From: Flavisolibacter sp.
Lineage (GTDB): Bacteria; Bacteroidota; Bacteroidia; Chitinophagales; Chitinophagaceae
Assembly: GCA_017745135.1 (NCBI GenBank)
Contig: JAGIAB010000128.1
Coordinates: forward strand, 1 to 8,155
Length of the DNA: 8,155 nucleotides
Direction: 5' to 3'
Of this stretch, positions 1-6,143 are shown piece by piece (the stretch's first letter is position 1; each line of letters begins with the position of its first letter). The position numbers and the translations under genes were made by a program. Under the pieces are notes generated by a model. That model had not been told where the DNA came from. It did no database searches and saw nothing but the letters and a program-made list of their open reading frames with translations.

Positions 1-543
1 ATTCTGTTCTTTAGACAAGGTCAATCATCAAATGCTCTCGTAACAAAGATCAACGGTTTTGATGACCAAAATGATTTCTATGAATTAGGCTATCTGCTTA
101 ATGATGCGGATACTTTTTTAGTACTCCACCATTATAACAAGAATAAAAAGTTGATTGATGAAACGAAATACATCAGAGTAAATGAAGTACAACCCAGTAA
201 ATCCCTGGAATATGGTTTTCAATATGCGGTTAACAAAAAGTTGTTTTCTGGAACATATGCAGCAATTGACACAACAGGACAAGAATTTATTGTAAGTCTG
301 ACAAATGACGGAAGGATTTCCGGGCTTCCAAATAGAAGTACGTTTTACATACTCACAGATTTTGTTACTGAAGACGAAGAAAGCCCCGACCAAATTTGTT
401 TCGATATTCAAACTTCTGGACAGGACTGCTATGGTTTTGAGATGAGAGGAGACACTATCAGTATATTTAAACCTCAAAAAAATAAAAAGGATACAACCAA
501 TCAGGCAAATGAAGTGATATTTAACTTAATAAAGCAGAAGTAA
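1..543 (+). CDS. 3' end of an unrecognised protein, 5'-truncated by the window edge
   Basis: Frame 1 is open from the first base to the TAA at 541-543, giving 180 residues with no start that must be used. A TTG at 151 could serve as a start, but the sequence before it is equally protein-like, so the gene most likely begins outside the window. The visible part has no signal peptide or membrane segment and reads as an alternation of short polar strands, with several aromatic and Asp/Asn-rich turns and a charged Lys/Asn-rich tail. Two Cys (in QICFD and QDCYGF) lie near the C-terminus. I do not recognise the family. The next gene starts 375 bases later, so it is probably the last gene of its transcript. 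Confidence 0.7.
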   Translation: MLFFRQGQSSNALVTKINGFDDQNDFYELGYLLNDADTFLVLHHYNKNKKLIDETKYIRVNEVQPSKSLEYGFQYAVNKKLFSGTYAAIDTTGQEFIVSLTNDGRISGLPNRSTFYILTDFVTEDEESPDQICFDIQTSGQDCYGFEMRGDTISIFKPQKNKKDTTNQANEVIFNLIKQK

Positions 544-918
544 TAAAATTTTATCTCATCCCAATCTACTCATAGTCTTCTCCTTTTCACAATGCTAGCC
601 TGCGTCTGCGACATAGCTATCAAAACAACATACCCTAATCAAATGGCCAAACTTTCATCCAATTCCCGTTCCTGACAGCTTCCCTAAATACATTACTAAA
701 CCATAAGTAAAACATTTATCAGGAAGACATTTTATAATGTTGTAACTTTTGTTTGCAAACATCCTGTGTAAACGCTCTGCCCTCTGATTTTGCCTTGCCT
801 CTCCCTTGAAAAAATTGTGAATTGAAAACAAGATAAATGTGCACAGCATTGGTGTGTCGATAGTGATGTGGTATGCCTATTTAAGCCGGAAAGAAACTAA
901 ATTTTTAAAACACTTAAA
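544..918. other. 375-base gap without a supportable gene
   Basis: The reading frames here are short or broken. A 64-codon minus-strand frame (655-849) has unlikely composition, no recognisable motif and no clear promoter, so I do not call it. Two things stand out: a perfect 12-base palindrome TGTTTGCAAACA at 750-761, and an AT-rich stretch before the next gene containing TAAATTTT (898-905), a partial match to the Bacteroidota -7 box TAnnTTTG, 13 nt before the ATG at 919. No well-placed -33 TTG accompanies it. No convincing terminator follows the first gene. Confidence 0.5.
750..761. repeat. Perfect 12-bp palindrome, possible operator
   Basis: TGTTTGCAAACA reads the same on both strands. It lies 157 bases before the membrane-protein start. 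The size and symmetry fit a dimeric regulator site, but a single copy in an AT-rich gap can arise by chance, and no regulator gene is adjacent. Confidence 0.2.
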
Positions 919-1746
919 ATGAAATTAAACAGCCTATCCCGGGCAACCGAAAAACGGAAAGCACAGACTGTAAGCTATATAGCTTCAGAGCCGCCGGTGA
1001 TTACAACAAGCATACCCTCACGACTGAATACAGAACGGATTTTATATGCTATTGCCGGCGGAGTATTGTTCATGCTAATGCTCCTTGGGTTTCAGCAGTT
1101 TTATCTGCATGGTAAGGCCTTCCCGGATCACCCGATTTTTCCACCGCTGAAAGGAGTAATCATTGCTCATGGATTATCCATGACCTGCTGGATGGTACTC
1201 TTTGTTGTACAAACCCTTCTTGTCGTTACTAATCAATTTCGTACGCATATGTTGCTCGGGTTCTTTGGCATTGCTGTAGCAATATCGGTCGTAATCTTCA
1301 GTTCCTGGACCGCCATAGCCACCACCCGGTTGGAACCGGAATTAATCCGGCAAGGCTTGAACCGCAAACAATTCATGATTGTGCCACTCAGCGATATGCT
1401 AAAGTTCGGCGTACTTGTATCCATTGCCTTGTGGAACCGTAGCCGTCCTGAAATACACCGGCCCATGATGCTGCTCGCCACGTTGACGATGATCAGTGCT
1501 GCCACAGGCCGTATTCCTGCAATCAACAACCTGTATGTTGCCACCATTTGGGGGCAGTGGTTTGGTGCTTTTTTTCCTAAGCTGGTCATCGGCCTGGTAT
1601 TCCTGTTTGTAAAAACGCTGTTCACCCAAAGATTCGATCGCTGGCTTGCTGGTGGTTTAACCATGCTTGCAATACTTAGTTTGCTGATCTGGCAAATGGC
1701 CCCAACCGTTGCATGGGAAAGGGTTGCCAACTTGCTTACCAATTGA
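919..1746 (+). CDS. Polytopic integral membrane protein of unknown function
   Basis: This encodes 275 residues. A polar N-terminal tail (1-39) precedes about six or seven hydrophobic segments: roughly 41-62, 78-104, 111-133, 160-172, 182-210, 217-233 and 246-262. Conserved-looking features are IIAHGLSMTCWMVLF at 81-95 with Q98, the short basic loop RTHMLLG at 108-114, and HRPMM at 180-184. The order (His in a helix, Trp and Gln in the same helix, Arg-x-His at the next loop) recalls bacterial membrane proteins left as hypothetical, and loosely DUF2306 proteins; I cannot assign a family with certainty. Five His (64, 71, 84, 110, 180) could bind metal or haem, which is speculation. The ATG at 919 is the natural start, with an AT-rich leader and no Shine-Dalgarno. 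It appears monocistronic. Confidence 0.85.
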   Translation: MKLNSLSRATEKRKAQTVSYIASEPPVITTSIPSRLNTERILYAIAGGVLFMLMLLGFQQFYLHGKAFPDHPIFPPLKGVIIAHGLSMTCWMVLFVVQTLLVVTNQFRTHMLLGFFGIAVAISVVIFSSWTAIATTRLEPELIRQGLNRKQFMIVPLSDMLKFGVLVSIALWNRSRPEIHRPMMLLATLTMISAATGRIPAINNLYVATIWGQWFGAFFPKLVIGLVFLFVKTLFTQRFDRWLAGGLTMLAILSLLIWQMAPTVAWERVANLLTN

Positions 1747-1981
1747 GCCGGAAACTGCAGCCTCCGATGATGTTAGCGTCAACGAGAAAATTAGAGCCTT
1801 ATTATCCATGCCAACAAAAAGAATCATCAAAGAACAAACGTTGGCGGTAGAACTCCAGCATGAACAATAGTTACCGCTATACAAAGTCTTTAATCTTTCA
1901 CGATCTGCCCTGTTGCTGCTGCTCAGACCCGCCAAAATATTAAGCCACAATTGGTTTACAACCATATTAATCACACACCCT

Positions 1982-1989
1982 TACCTTCG
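1982..1989 (+). promoter_or_regulatory. Probable -7 box of the phnA-like gene
   Basis: TACCTTCG matches the Bacteroidota -7 consensus TAnnTTTG in all but one defined base and is followed by CCGC, 16 nt before the ATG at 2006. TTT (1955-1957) and TTG (1951-1953) lie upstream but 24-28 nt away, farther than the usual 19-21. The start of transcription would fall about 10 nt before the ATG, which supports that start over an upstream in-frame ATG at 1913. Confidence 0.5.
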
Positions 1990-2005
1990 CCGCAAAAATC
2001 CGATT

Positions 2006-2590
2006 ATGAAACTTGAGGAAGCAGTACAAAAAAGAAGTGAAGGCAAATGTGAATTGTGTTCATCAACAGACAGTGTGCAGTTATATGAGGTTCAGCCGCA
2101 AGACACCCGAAACGGAGAAAATTGCATTATGCTTTGCAGCAAATGCATTGCCCAGGTAGATAAAAAAGAAGAATTAGACAGCAGTCATTGGAGCGTACTA
2201 ACACAAAGCATGTGGAGTGAAGTGCCGGGTGTGCAGGTAATTGCCTGGCGAATGCTGAACCGCCTGCGTAACGAAAGCTGGGCTGCGGATGCTCTCGACA
2301 TGCTTTATCTTGATGAAGAAAACCTTGCATGGGCCAAAGCTACCGGCGACCATGAAGCAGATTCCGGTGTTGATCTGCACAAAGATGCGTATGGTGCCGT
2401 TCTTCAGAATGGCGATACGGTGGTGCTCACCAAATCCCTCGACGTAAAAGGCTCTACTGTAAATGCAAGATTAGGAACGGTAATACGAAACATTCGCCTT
2501 GTGGCAGACAATACCGAACAAATTGAAGGAAGAATTGAAGGACAACTGATTGTCGTACTCACGAAATATGTGAGGAAGCAAGGGAGCTAA
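2006..2590 (+). CDS. phnA: PhnA/YjdM family zinc-ribbon protein
   Basis: This encodes 194 residues. The N-terminus carries a zinc ribbon with C15xxC18 and C44xxC47 (plus C40). The middle (about 55-115) is helical with many Trp. The C-terminal PhnA domain (about 127-191) has the typical run DAYGAVLQNGDTVV, then KSLDVKGS (143-150) and IRNIRLV (160-166). The longer Bacteroidota form has this extra central helical part compared with the roughly 110-residue E. coli protein. Despite the name, this family is not needed for C-P lyase and is not the phosphonoacetate hydrolase also called PhnA; its biochemical role is not settled. The frame is open back to an ATG at 1913, but that 31-residue extension covers the promoter and has no counterpart in the family, so I start at 2006. 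No phosphonate genes are nearby. Confidence 0.88.
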   Translation: MKLEEAVQKRSEGKCELCSSTDSVQLYEVQPQDTRNGENCIMLCSKCIAQVDKKEELDSSHWSVLTQSMWSEVPGVQVIAWRMLNRLRNESWAADALDMLYLDEENLAWAKATGDHEADSGVDLHKDAYGAVLQNGDTVVLTKSLDVKGSTVNARLGTVIRNIRLVADNTEQIEGRIEGQLIVVLTKYVRKQGS

Positions 2591-2703
2591 TGAGAGGGCT
2601 CTTTACTGATAAGATTTACCTAACACAGGTGAATTAGTTGTTAATGGCTGATTGCGGGTTTCAAAGGGTTTTAAATTCATGATTCAAACAAAAATTTAAA
2701 ACA

Positions 2704-3053
2704 ATGAAACACCTACTTATCATTGCTCTCTCATTTCTGTGCCTTGGCACGGTAAGTTTTGCACAGGTCAAAAATTCAAAGCCGGCAACGGCTACAACAA
2801 CACAGCCTACGGCAAAAAAAGAGGTGGCAAAAAAACAAAGCAAACAAATGTTACAACAGCCAAACCGGTAAACAAGGGAGCTAATTCAACAACAACTACG
2901 GTTACAACAACCAACACCAAAACAAAATTAAAGAGTGATGGTACTCCTGATAAACGATTCAAAGAAAATAAGGTAAGTACCGCCACCGCCGGTCCAACAA
3001 AAAAGAATGGAACACCTGATATGCGATACAAAGCCAATAAGAAGAAAGGATAG
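2704..3053 (+). CDS. Small exported Lys/Thr-rich protein with GTPDxRxK repeats, split across two frames
   Basis: The ATG at 2704 opens a 55-codon frame (stop TAA 2869-2871) starting with a clear signal peptide, MKHLLIIALSFLCLGTVSFA, followed by Q. The rest of the expected protein lies in the -1 frame, ending at TAG 3051-3053: a Thr/Lys-rich low-complexity stretch and two 12-residue repeats, DGTPDKRFKENK (2937-2972) and NGTPDMRYKANK (3006-3041). I recall one-frame relatives in Bacteroidota with a signal peptide, a Lys/Thr/Ala linker and such repeats. The junction is at one of two A7 runs (2814-2820, 2829-2835); the second keeps the more linker-like residues EVAKK and gives 116 residues in total. 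A true -1 frameshift, polymerase slippage, a missing A in the sequence, or a recent mutation are all possible. A -1-frame ATG at 2739 exists but would lose the signal peptide. Function unknown; probably periplasmic or cell surface. Confidence 0.65.
2812..2838 (+). other. Two A_AAA_AAA slippery heptamers in phase for -1 frameshifting
   Basis: Reading from the ATG at 2704, each A7 run falls as gcA AAA AAA, the ideal phase for tandem -1 slippage: 2814-2820 followed by GAG, and 2829-2835 followed by CAA. After a -1 shift the frame stays open to 3053. GAGGTGG (2821-2827), Shine-Dalgarno-like, lies between them, one base before the second run, which is closer than known -1 stimulators. I see no strong downstream stem, so any efficiency would be modest. 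The sequence fact is solid; the mechanism is inference. Confidence 0.45.
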
Positions 3054-3074
3054 CTGGTTCTTTTATTTCTTTAG

Positions 3075-3100
3075 GCCGCAGAACTCCCTGCGGCTTTTTT
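3075..3100 (+). terminator. Intrinsic terminator of the repeat-protein gene
   Basis: GCCGCAG (3075-3081) and CTGCGGC (3088-3094) form a perfect 7-bp GC-rich stem with the 6-nt loop AACTCC, extendable by a G-T and an A-T pair, followed directly by six T (3095-3100). It lies 21 bases after the TAG at 3051-3053, which supports that stop as the real end of the gene and so supports the body frame. Confidence 0.85.
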
Positions 3101-3360
3101 GTTGCTGCAGCCTTTGTTTAAAATCATTGGGAACACACTCGCCTGAGGCCGTAGCCTTGTCCAAAACTCAACTATACCATGACAATCCCGGCGGAAGCAG
3201 GCCGTATTGGAAAAGCCTGAACGTTATTTATAGCTGTGCAAGGTAGTATCGCCCTAAAATAAAGACGGTCTATGAAGTTAAGTTCTTGTAATAAAAATGC
3301 AGAATGGCCAGAGGCTTTTACCTTACTCCAACAATAATGTTATGCAAGTAAAACCCGTAA
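3101..3360. other. Intergenic region between convergent genes, no gene seen
   Basis: The stretch from the terminator to the end of the minus-strand Met-rich gene has only short frames without protein character. A frame running through the terminator (3007-3246, +) is an artefact overlapping the previous gene. A weak 6-bp inverted repeat, AAAACC at 3350-3355 with GGTTTT at 3367-3372, spans the stop codon of the minus-strand gene, but no T-tract follows on that strand. Confidence 0.5.
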
Positions 3361-3696
3361 TCAGTAGGTTTTGCTTTTCATGTTACCCTTGTGCTTTGCA
3401 GTTTTCATGCCCGTGTGTGTGATTCTTCCATCCATCATCACTCGATCTCCCTCTTTGAGCATCATGGTTTTACCGTCTTTCATTTTTACGGTACCGTCTG
3501 TCATTACCACCGTTCCGTTTTTCATGGTCATGTCTTTGTCCATGTCCATCGTTTTTCCTCCCATCATGGTCATCATTTTGCCGTTTTCCATCATCACACA
3601 GTCTTTCGACGTTTTGGCACTGGTTTTTTGTTTTTCCTGGGCTTGCATTGCCAGGCAACCAATGCAAAGCATACAAAGAAGCACTAACTTTTTCAT
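3361..3696 (-). CDS. Exported Met-rich DUF6799-like protein
   Basis: This encodes 111 residues. A signal peptide, MKKLVLLCMLCIGCLAMQA, is probably cut near residues 19-20; an alternative reading as a lipoprotein at C14 is less convincing. The mature part is full of short units built on MM, NGK and DG: CVMMENGKMMTMM (33-45), MDMDKDMTMKNGT (50-62), MTDGTVKMKDGKTMML (65-80) and RVMMDG (85-90). I count 21 Met, 18 of them in the mature part. This matches my memory of the Bacteroidota domain DUF6799, whose function is unknown. Met-rich exported proteins can bind copper or silver, but no metal genes are nearby. The C-terminus is basic (KTAKHKGNMKSK). The ATG at 3694-3696 is the only sensible start. 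No clear Shine-Dalgarno site; TATTTTTA about 25 nt upstream is a weak -7 candidate. Confidence 0.85.
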   Translation of the reverse strand: MKKLVLLCMLCIGCLAMQAQEKQKTSAKTSKDCVMMENGKMMTMMGGKTMDMDKDMTMKNGTVVMTDGTVKMKDGKTMMLKEGDRVMMDGRITHTGMKTAKHKGNMKSKTY

Positions 3697-4109
3697 GGTA
3701 ATTCTTTTTATTTGTTCTTACTAAAAATAAACAGATAGTGTTGGTCTTTGACGCCGACGCAGTGTTTAACCGGGTAAGAAATTTTGTATGTAGAAAATGA
3801 GGAAGCGCCGGACCGAAATGCTTGAATATTCTTCTTTAAAGTTAGAAAATATATGCCAAAAAATTCAGGTGGTTCTGCTCATCTGCAATTTTTTTATGGA
3901 CGGGTTTTGATAGGCATTGTCGTGCTGGTTGCTAATCAAAAGTTTTACTTTCACAAGCTGGACCGAATGTGTGATCGAGATTCGTCAAAACCATTCCTGT
4001 TATCGATGAGGTGTTCGCCACAGTCTCTACTCATCTATGTGTTTACAACTCTTGTTGGCATCCGGCGATCTGGCCACCTTTCAAATCGGCTTTTTATCCC
4101 CTTGAAAAA
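3697..4109. other. 413-base gap without a supportable gene
   Basis: This lies between two minus-strand genes. A long plus-strand frame (3853-4278) runs into and opposes the minus-strand coiled-coil gene, and its translation is rich in Cys, Ser and Phe with no domain, as expected of a shadow. On the minus strand only pieces below about 45 codons are open, one ending near 3868. These could be remnants of something, but none is recognisable. No tRNA or strong hairpin was seen. Confidence 0.45.
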
Positions 4110-4826
4110 TCAATTCAGCCCCGGGTTTTGGCTGCCGAAATGCGGAGAGTTGATTGCGTTGCTGATACATTTCAAGTGTGGATCCAACAGTTTCATTTTG
4201 CGGTCGGTTTCCCTGGCCTCTTCACACATAGCGTTCCAGTCATCAACAAGCTGCTCGTACAGTACATCCGACTGGTAGGCAATCTCCCTGAACTCTTCAA
4301 AATCACGGTCCAGGCTAAGCGCATCAATTTGTATTACGCTCCAATCATTAAGCATGGGCGAAAAACAATTGCGCCAATAATTGCCAAACGACTGATCAAA
4401 GCGTTCTCTTTTTTCTTCAAGTACTTTATACACCTCATCGTGGTAGCCACTGGAATTAGTATAGCGATCTACCAGCGCCGAATAGTGTTGAATGAGCGAC
4501 TGTAATTGCTGAAGCGGTATTTTGGCAGTACCTGTTTCGTCTAAGGATAAAAGTTGTGCAGCTTCTTCGTCGCTAAAGCCGGCTAAGCTTCCGTATTTCC
4601 TGGCTTCTGTTTCCATAGCTGTAAAAGCCATGCCGATTTCTTTTACCAGGGATTGCATCTTTTCAACTTCATGGCGGTATTGCTCCAGGCATTGCATCAG
4701 CTCCCACAGTTCATGATGCAGGTCAATGTATAACGGCAATGAGGTTGCTTCAATACTGGTTTGCTCTTTATCCTGCAGCTCTAGGCGGATGGTGTGAAGA
4801 GGAAGTTCTACGATGTAGTCTTGCAT
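4110..4826 (-). CDS. Orphan helical, probably coiled-coil protein
   Basis: This encodes 238 residues with no signal peptide and no membrane segment, so it is probably cytoplasmic. After a short start (1-30, strand-like: YIVELPLHTIRLELQ), most of the chain is charged amphipathic helix: about 35-77 (Leu/Glu/Met-rich), 86-120, 127-152 and 174-214, with Trp at 41, 151, 162 and 197. The short C-terminal tail is polar. The even amino-acid use, the good promoter and the absence of internal stops argue for a real gene; I do not recognise the family. A helical bundle or adaptor role would fit the composition, but nothing in the neighbourhood shows a partner. The ATG at 4824-4826 is set by the promoter 16 nt upstream. 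It is transcribed away from the 5032 pseudogene. Confidence 0.75.
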   Translation of the reverse strand: MQDYIVELPLHTIRLELQDKEQTSIEATSLPLYIDLHHELWELMQCLEQYRHEVEKMQSLVKEIGMAFTAMETEARKYGSLAGFSDEEAAQLLSLDETGTAKIPLQQLQSLIQHYSALVDRYTNSSGYHDEVYKVLEEKRERFDQSFGNYWRNCFSPMLNDWSVIQIDALSLDRDFEEFREIAYQSDVLYEQLVDDWNAMCEEARETDRKMKLLDPHLKCISNAINSPHFGSQNPGLN

Positions 4827-4842
4827 ATATTGGACTTTACAA

Positions 4843-4872
4843 TAAATTTAATTTGCTTTTTTGGGAATTCAA
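4843..4872 (-). promoter_or_regulatory. Promoter of the coiled-coil gene
   Basis: On the minus strand, TTG (4870-4872) is followed after exactly 19 nt by TAAATTTA (4843-4850), matching the Bacteroidota pattern TTG-N19-21-TAnnTTTG with one mismatch. The -7 box ends 16 nt before the ATG. This is the best complete promoter in the window. Confidence 0.6.
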
Positions 4873-5006
4873 ACCCTGGCAACAACCTCGAGAACAGAAG
4901 TAGTTCAAATGTATTAGCTGACAAAAGCTCATCCATTACTTCCGTAACAACTTTTAAGTGCATAACTATTTAAAGTATTGCCTGAACGAGTAGACGAAAA
5001 AAGAAT

Positions 5007-5014
5007 TAGATTTG
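5007..5014 (+). promoter_or_regulatory. -7 box before the DUF4332-like pseudogene
   Basis: TAGATTTG is a perfect match to TAnnTTTG and ends 17 nt before the ATG at 5032. The nearest upstream TTG (4978-4980) is 26 nt away, so the -33 element is weak or lost. Its presence supports ATG 5032, not TTG 4978, as the original start. Confidence 0.45.
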
Positions 5015-5031
5015 GATATAACCTCCATTTT

Positions 5032-5240
5032 ATGGCATACAACATCGATGAATCAGACGGCATCGGCAAGGTCTATGCCCAAAAATTACAAGCTCACCAA
5101 ATTAATACTACAACCGGTTTACTTAAAAGAGGGTTCATTCAAAAACCAGACAGCAAATTGTGGAAGCTACAGGCATTTTAGACTCTTAAATTTTAAAACC
5201 GGTTAGTCATGCCAACCCTTTTCATATCAAGCCAAAATAA
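5032..5240 (+). pseudogene. Decayed DUF4332-like helix-hairpin-helix gene
   Basis: The ATG at 5032 begins MAYNIDESDGIGKVYAQKL, then INTTTGLLKRG. This is the first HhH unit of DUF4332-type proteins (from memory: an I-x-GIG-x-x-YAEKL core and a following LL-x-x-G). In this frame the protein ends at 5181 after unrelated residues. Moving to the -1 frame at GGG (5131-5133) restores family-like sequence, VHSKTRQQIVEATGI, until a TAA at 5187-5189. Beyond that stop the same frame reads ILKPVSHANPFHIK, close to the family's ILKWVNHADLFRIK. So at least one frameshift and one nonsense change are present, and family-typical residues look replaced (Trp to Pro, Asn to Ser, Leu to Pro). The usual second half (second HhH and C-terminal helices, about 130 or more residues in all) is missing; the next gene starts at 5286. 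The intact family may bind nucleic acid through HhH motifs. Confidence 0.65.
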
Positions 5241-5285
5241 CTTACTCGCCCGGTTGATATTTTCTTCACTTTTAAAACCCGATTT

Positions 5286-5741
5286 ATGTTTGATCAAATC
5301 CTTCAAATGGTAAAAGATCATTTGGGCAACAACCCGGAGGTCACTTCTAATCTCTCTCCCGAAAAGCAGGATGAAGTTCACAACGAAGTAGCCAATCAAA
5401 TTACGCAGGGACTGGCAACACAGGCTTCTCAACAAGGTGGTATTGGCGGCATCTTACAAAGCCTTCAAAATGCAGCCACTAACGAAAGTCCTGTCACCGG
5501 GGCTATTGAAGGTGGATTAATCAGCAGTCTTGCAAATAAGTTTGGTTTACCTCCGTCTATTACAGGGGCAATTGCAGGAGCCCTGCCTGGACTTTTGCAA
5601 AAATTTGCCCATAAAGCAAATGATCCCAATGATGACAGCATTACGCCGGATAAAATTTCAAAATCAATTTCGAATATGACCCCAGGCTCTATACCTGGTG
5701 TAAACCCAACAGGTCTTTCTAACCCAATGAATCAGAATTAA
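5286..5741 (+). CDS. DUF937/YidB-like small Gly/Ala-rich protein
   Basis: This encodes 151 residues with no signal peptide. An N-terminal helix, MFDQILQMVKDHLG (1-14), is followed by a helical part (25-47), a Gly-rich turn QQGGIGGILQSLQ (49-61), then ESPVTGAIEGGLISSLANKFGLPP (split at 67-90), a hydrophobic Gly/Ala helix (92-106), and the motif KFAHKANDPNDDSITPD (106-122). I recall Bacteroidota proteins with the same order (FGLPP, then a hydrophobic helix, then HKxNDPND), usually unnamed or placed near DUF937/YidB. The role is unknown. The C-terminal 30 residues are Pro/Ser/Asn-rich and look disordered. It begins a rightward group, followed after 51 bases by the BON lipoprotein. No clear -7 box at the usual distance; TATTTTCT (5258-5265) is a weak candidate. 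Confidence 0.8.
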   Translation: MFDQILQMVKDHLGNNPEVTSNLSPEKQDEVHNEVANQITQGLATQASQQGGIGGILQSLQNAATNESPVTGAIEGGLISSLANKFGLPPSITGAIAGALPGLLQKFAHKANDPNDDSITPDKISKSISNMTPGSIPGVNPTGLSNPMNQN

Positions 5742-5792
5742 GATTCTTCATCCATAATTATTTCTACACTCTTAACTCTTAAACTTACCACA

Positions 5793-6128
5793 ATGAGAAA
5801 AATCACCTATTTACTTTTGATCCTTTCGATGGCAGGTATTATGGCAACTTCCTGTAAAAACAAGAAGAACGATACTACGACAACAACCCAAACAACGCCG
5901 GTGGATACAAGTATCAACACCACTGCACCTGTACAGGTTTCTCCCGATGATGCATTAACAAAAGGCGTGCAGGACGCAACAAAAGATTATCCGGGAGTTA
6001 ACGCAACTGTAAACAATGGTGAAGTAACACTTACCGGCACCATCAAAAAAGACCGGTTGCCAAAGCTGATGCAATCCATACATGCCTTGAATCCTAAAAA
6101 AGTAAATAACAATTTAACCATACAATAA
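5793..6128 (+). CDS. BON-domain lipoprotein
   Basis: This encodes 111 residues. The signal peptide MRKITYLLLILSMAGIMATS ends in a lipobox (MATSC, lipid-modified C21), followed by a basic KNKKN and a Thr-rich linker (28-48). The C-terminal BON domain (about 50-111) shows the expected helix, strand, strand, helix, strand order: DDALTKGVQDATKDYPG, ATVNNGEVTLTGTI, KKDRLPKLMQSIHALNP, KVNNNLTI. BON domains occur in OsmY and related proteins and are thought to bind membranes or phospholipids. It should sit in the periplasm, anchored in a membrane. It has one BON unit where OsmY has two. The gene is 15 bases before the SH3b gene, so the two are probably co-transcribed. Confidence 0.88.
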   Translation: MRKITYLLLILSMAGIMATSCKNKKNDTTTTTQTTPVDTSINTTAPVQVSPDDALTKGVQDATKDYPGVNATVNNGEVTLTGTIKKDRLPKLMQSIHALNPKKVNNNLTIQ

Positions 6129-6130
6129 CC

Positions 6131-6136
6131 AGGAGG
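6131..6136 (+). promoter_or_regulatory. Strong Shine-Dalgarno site, unusual here
   Basis: AGGAGG with a 7-nt spacer (AATCATT) precedes the ATG at 6144. It fixes the start of the SH3b protein. The other genes in the window rely on AT-rich leaders, as is usual in Bacteroidota, so a full SD is exceptional and suggests high or independently set translation inside the operon. Confidence 0.75.
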
Positions 6137-6143
6137 AATCATT

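Noticed and set aside
655..849. 64-codon minus-strand frame in the first gap
   Set aside because: No motif, no convincing promoter or start context, and composition typical of chance translation of AT-rich DNA.
1233..1742. Long minus-strand frame opposite the membrane-protein gene
   Set aside because: Its translation lacks any domain and it is a shadow of the plus-strand gene, which shows clear membrane helices.
1739..1870. Open plus-strand stretch overlapping and following the membrane-protein stop, ending ELQHEQ
   Set aside because: About 43 codons with no proper start and no recognised similarity; could be a remnant but cannot be supported.
1913..2005. N-terminal extension of the phnA-like gene to the upstream ATG
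   Set aside because: It would cover the -7 box at 1982-1989 and adds 31 residues unlike the family before the usual MKLEEAV start.
2739..3053. Repeat protein starting at ATG 2739 in the body frame only
   Set aside because: That start gives no signal peptide, while a perfect signal peptide at 2704 lies in the neighbouring frame and overlaps it.
3350..3372. Inverted repeat AAAACC/GGTTTT across the Met-rich gene stop as a terminator
   Set aside because: Only six AT-rich pairs, an 11-nt loop and no T-tract on the minus strand.
3371..3724. Plus-strand frames opposite the Met-rich gene
   Set aside because: His/Phe/Met-rich translations are the mirror of the repetitive Met codons on the other strand.
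3853..4505. Plus-strand frames through the gap and opposite the coiled-coil gene
   Set aside because: No domain, unlikely composition, and they oppose a gene with a complete promoter.
4978..5031. TTG start for the DUF4332-like gene
   Set aside because: The perfect -7 box at 5007-5014 lies inside this extension and family proteins begin at the MAY corresponding to 5032.
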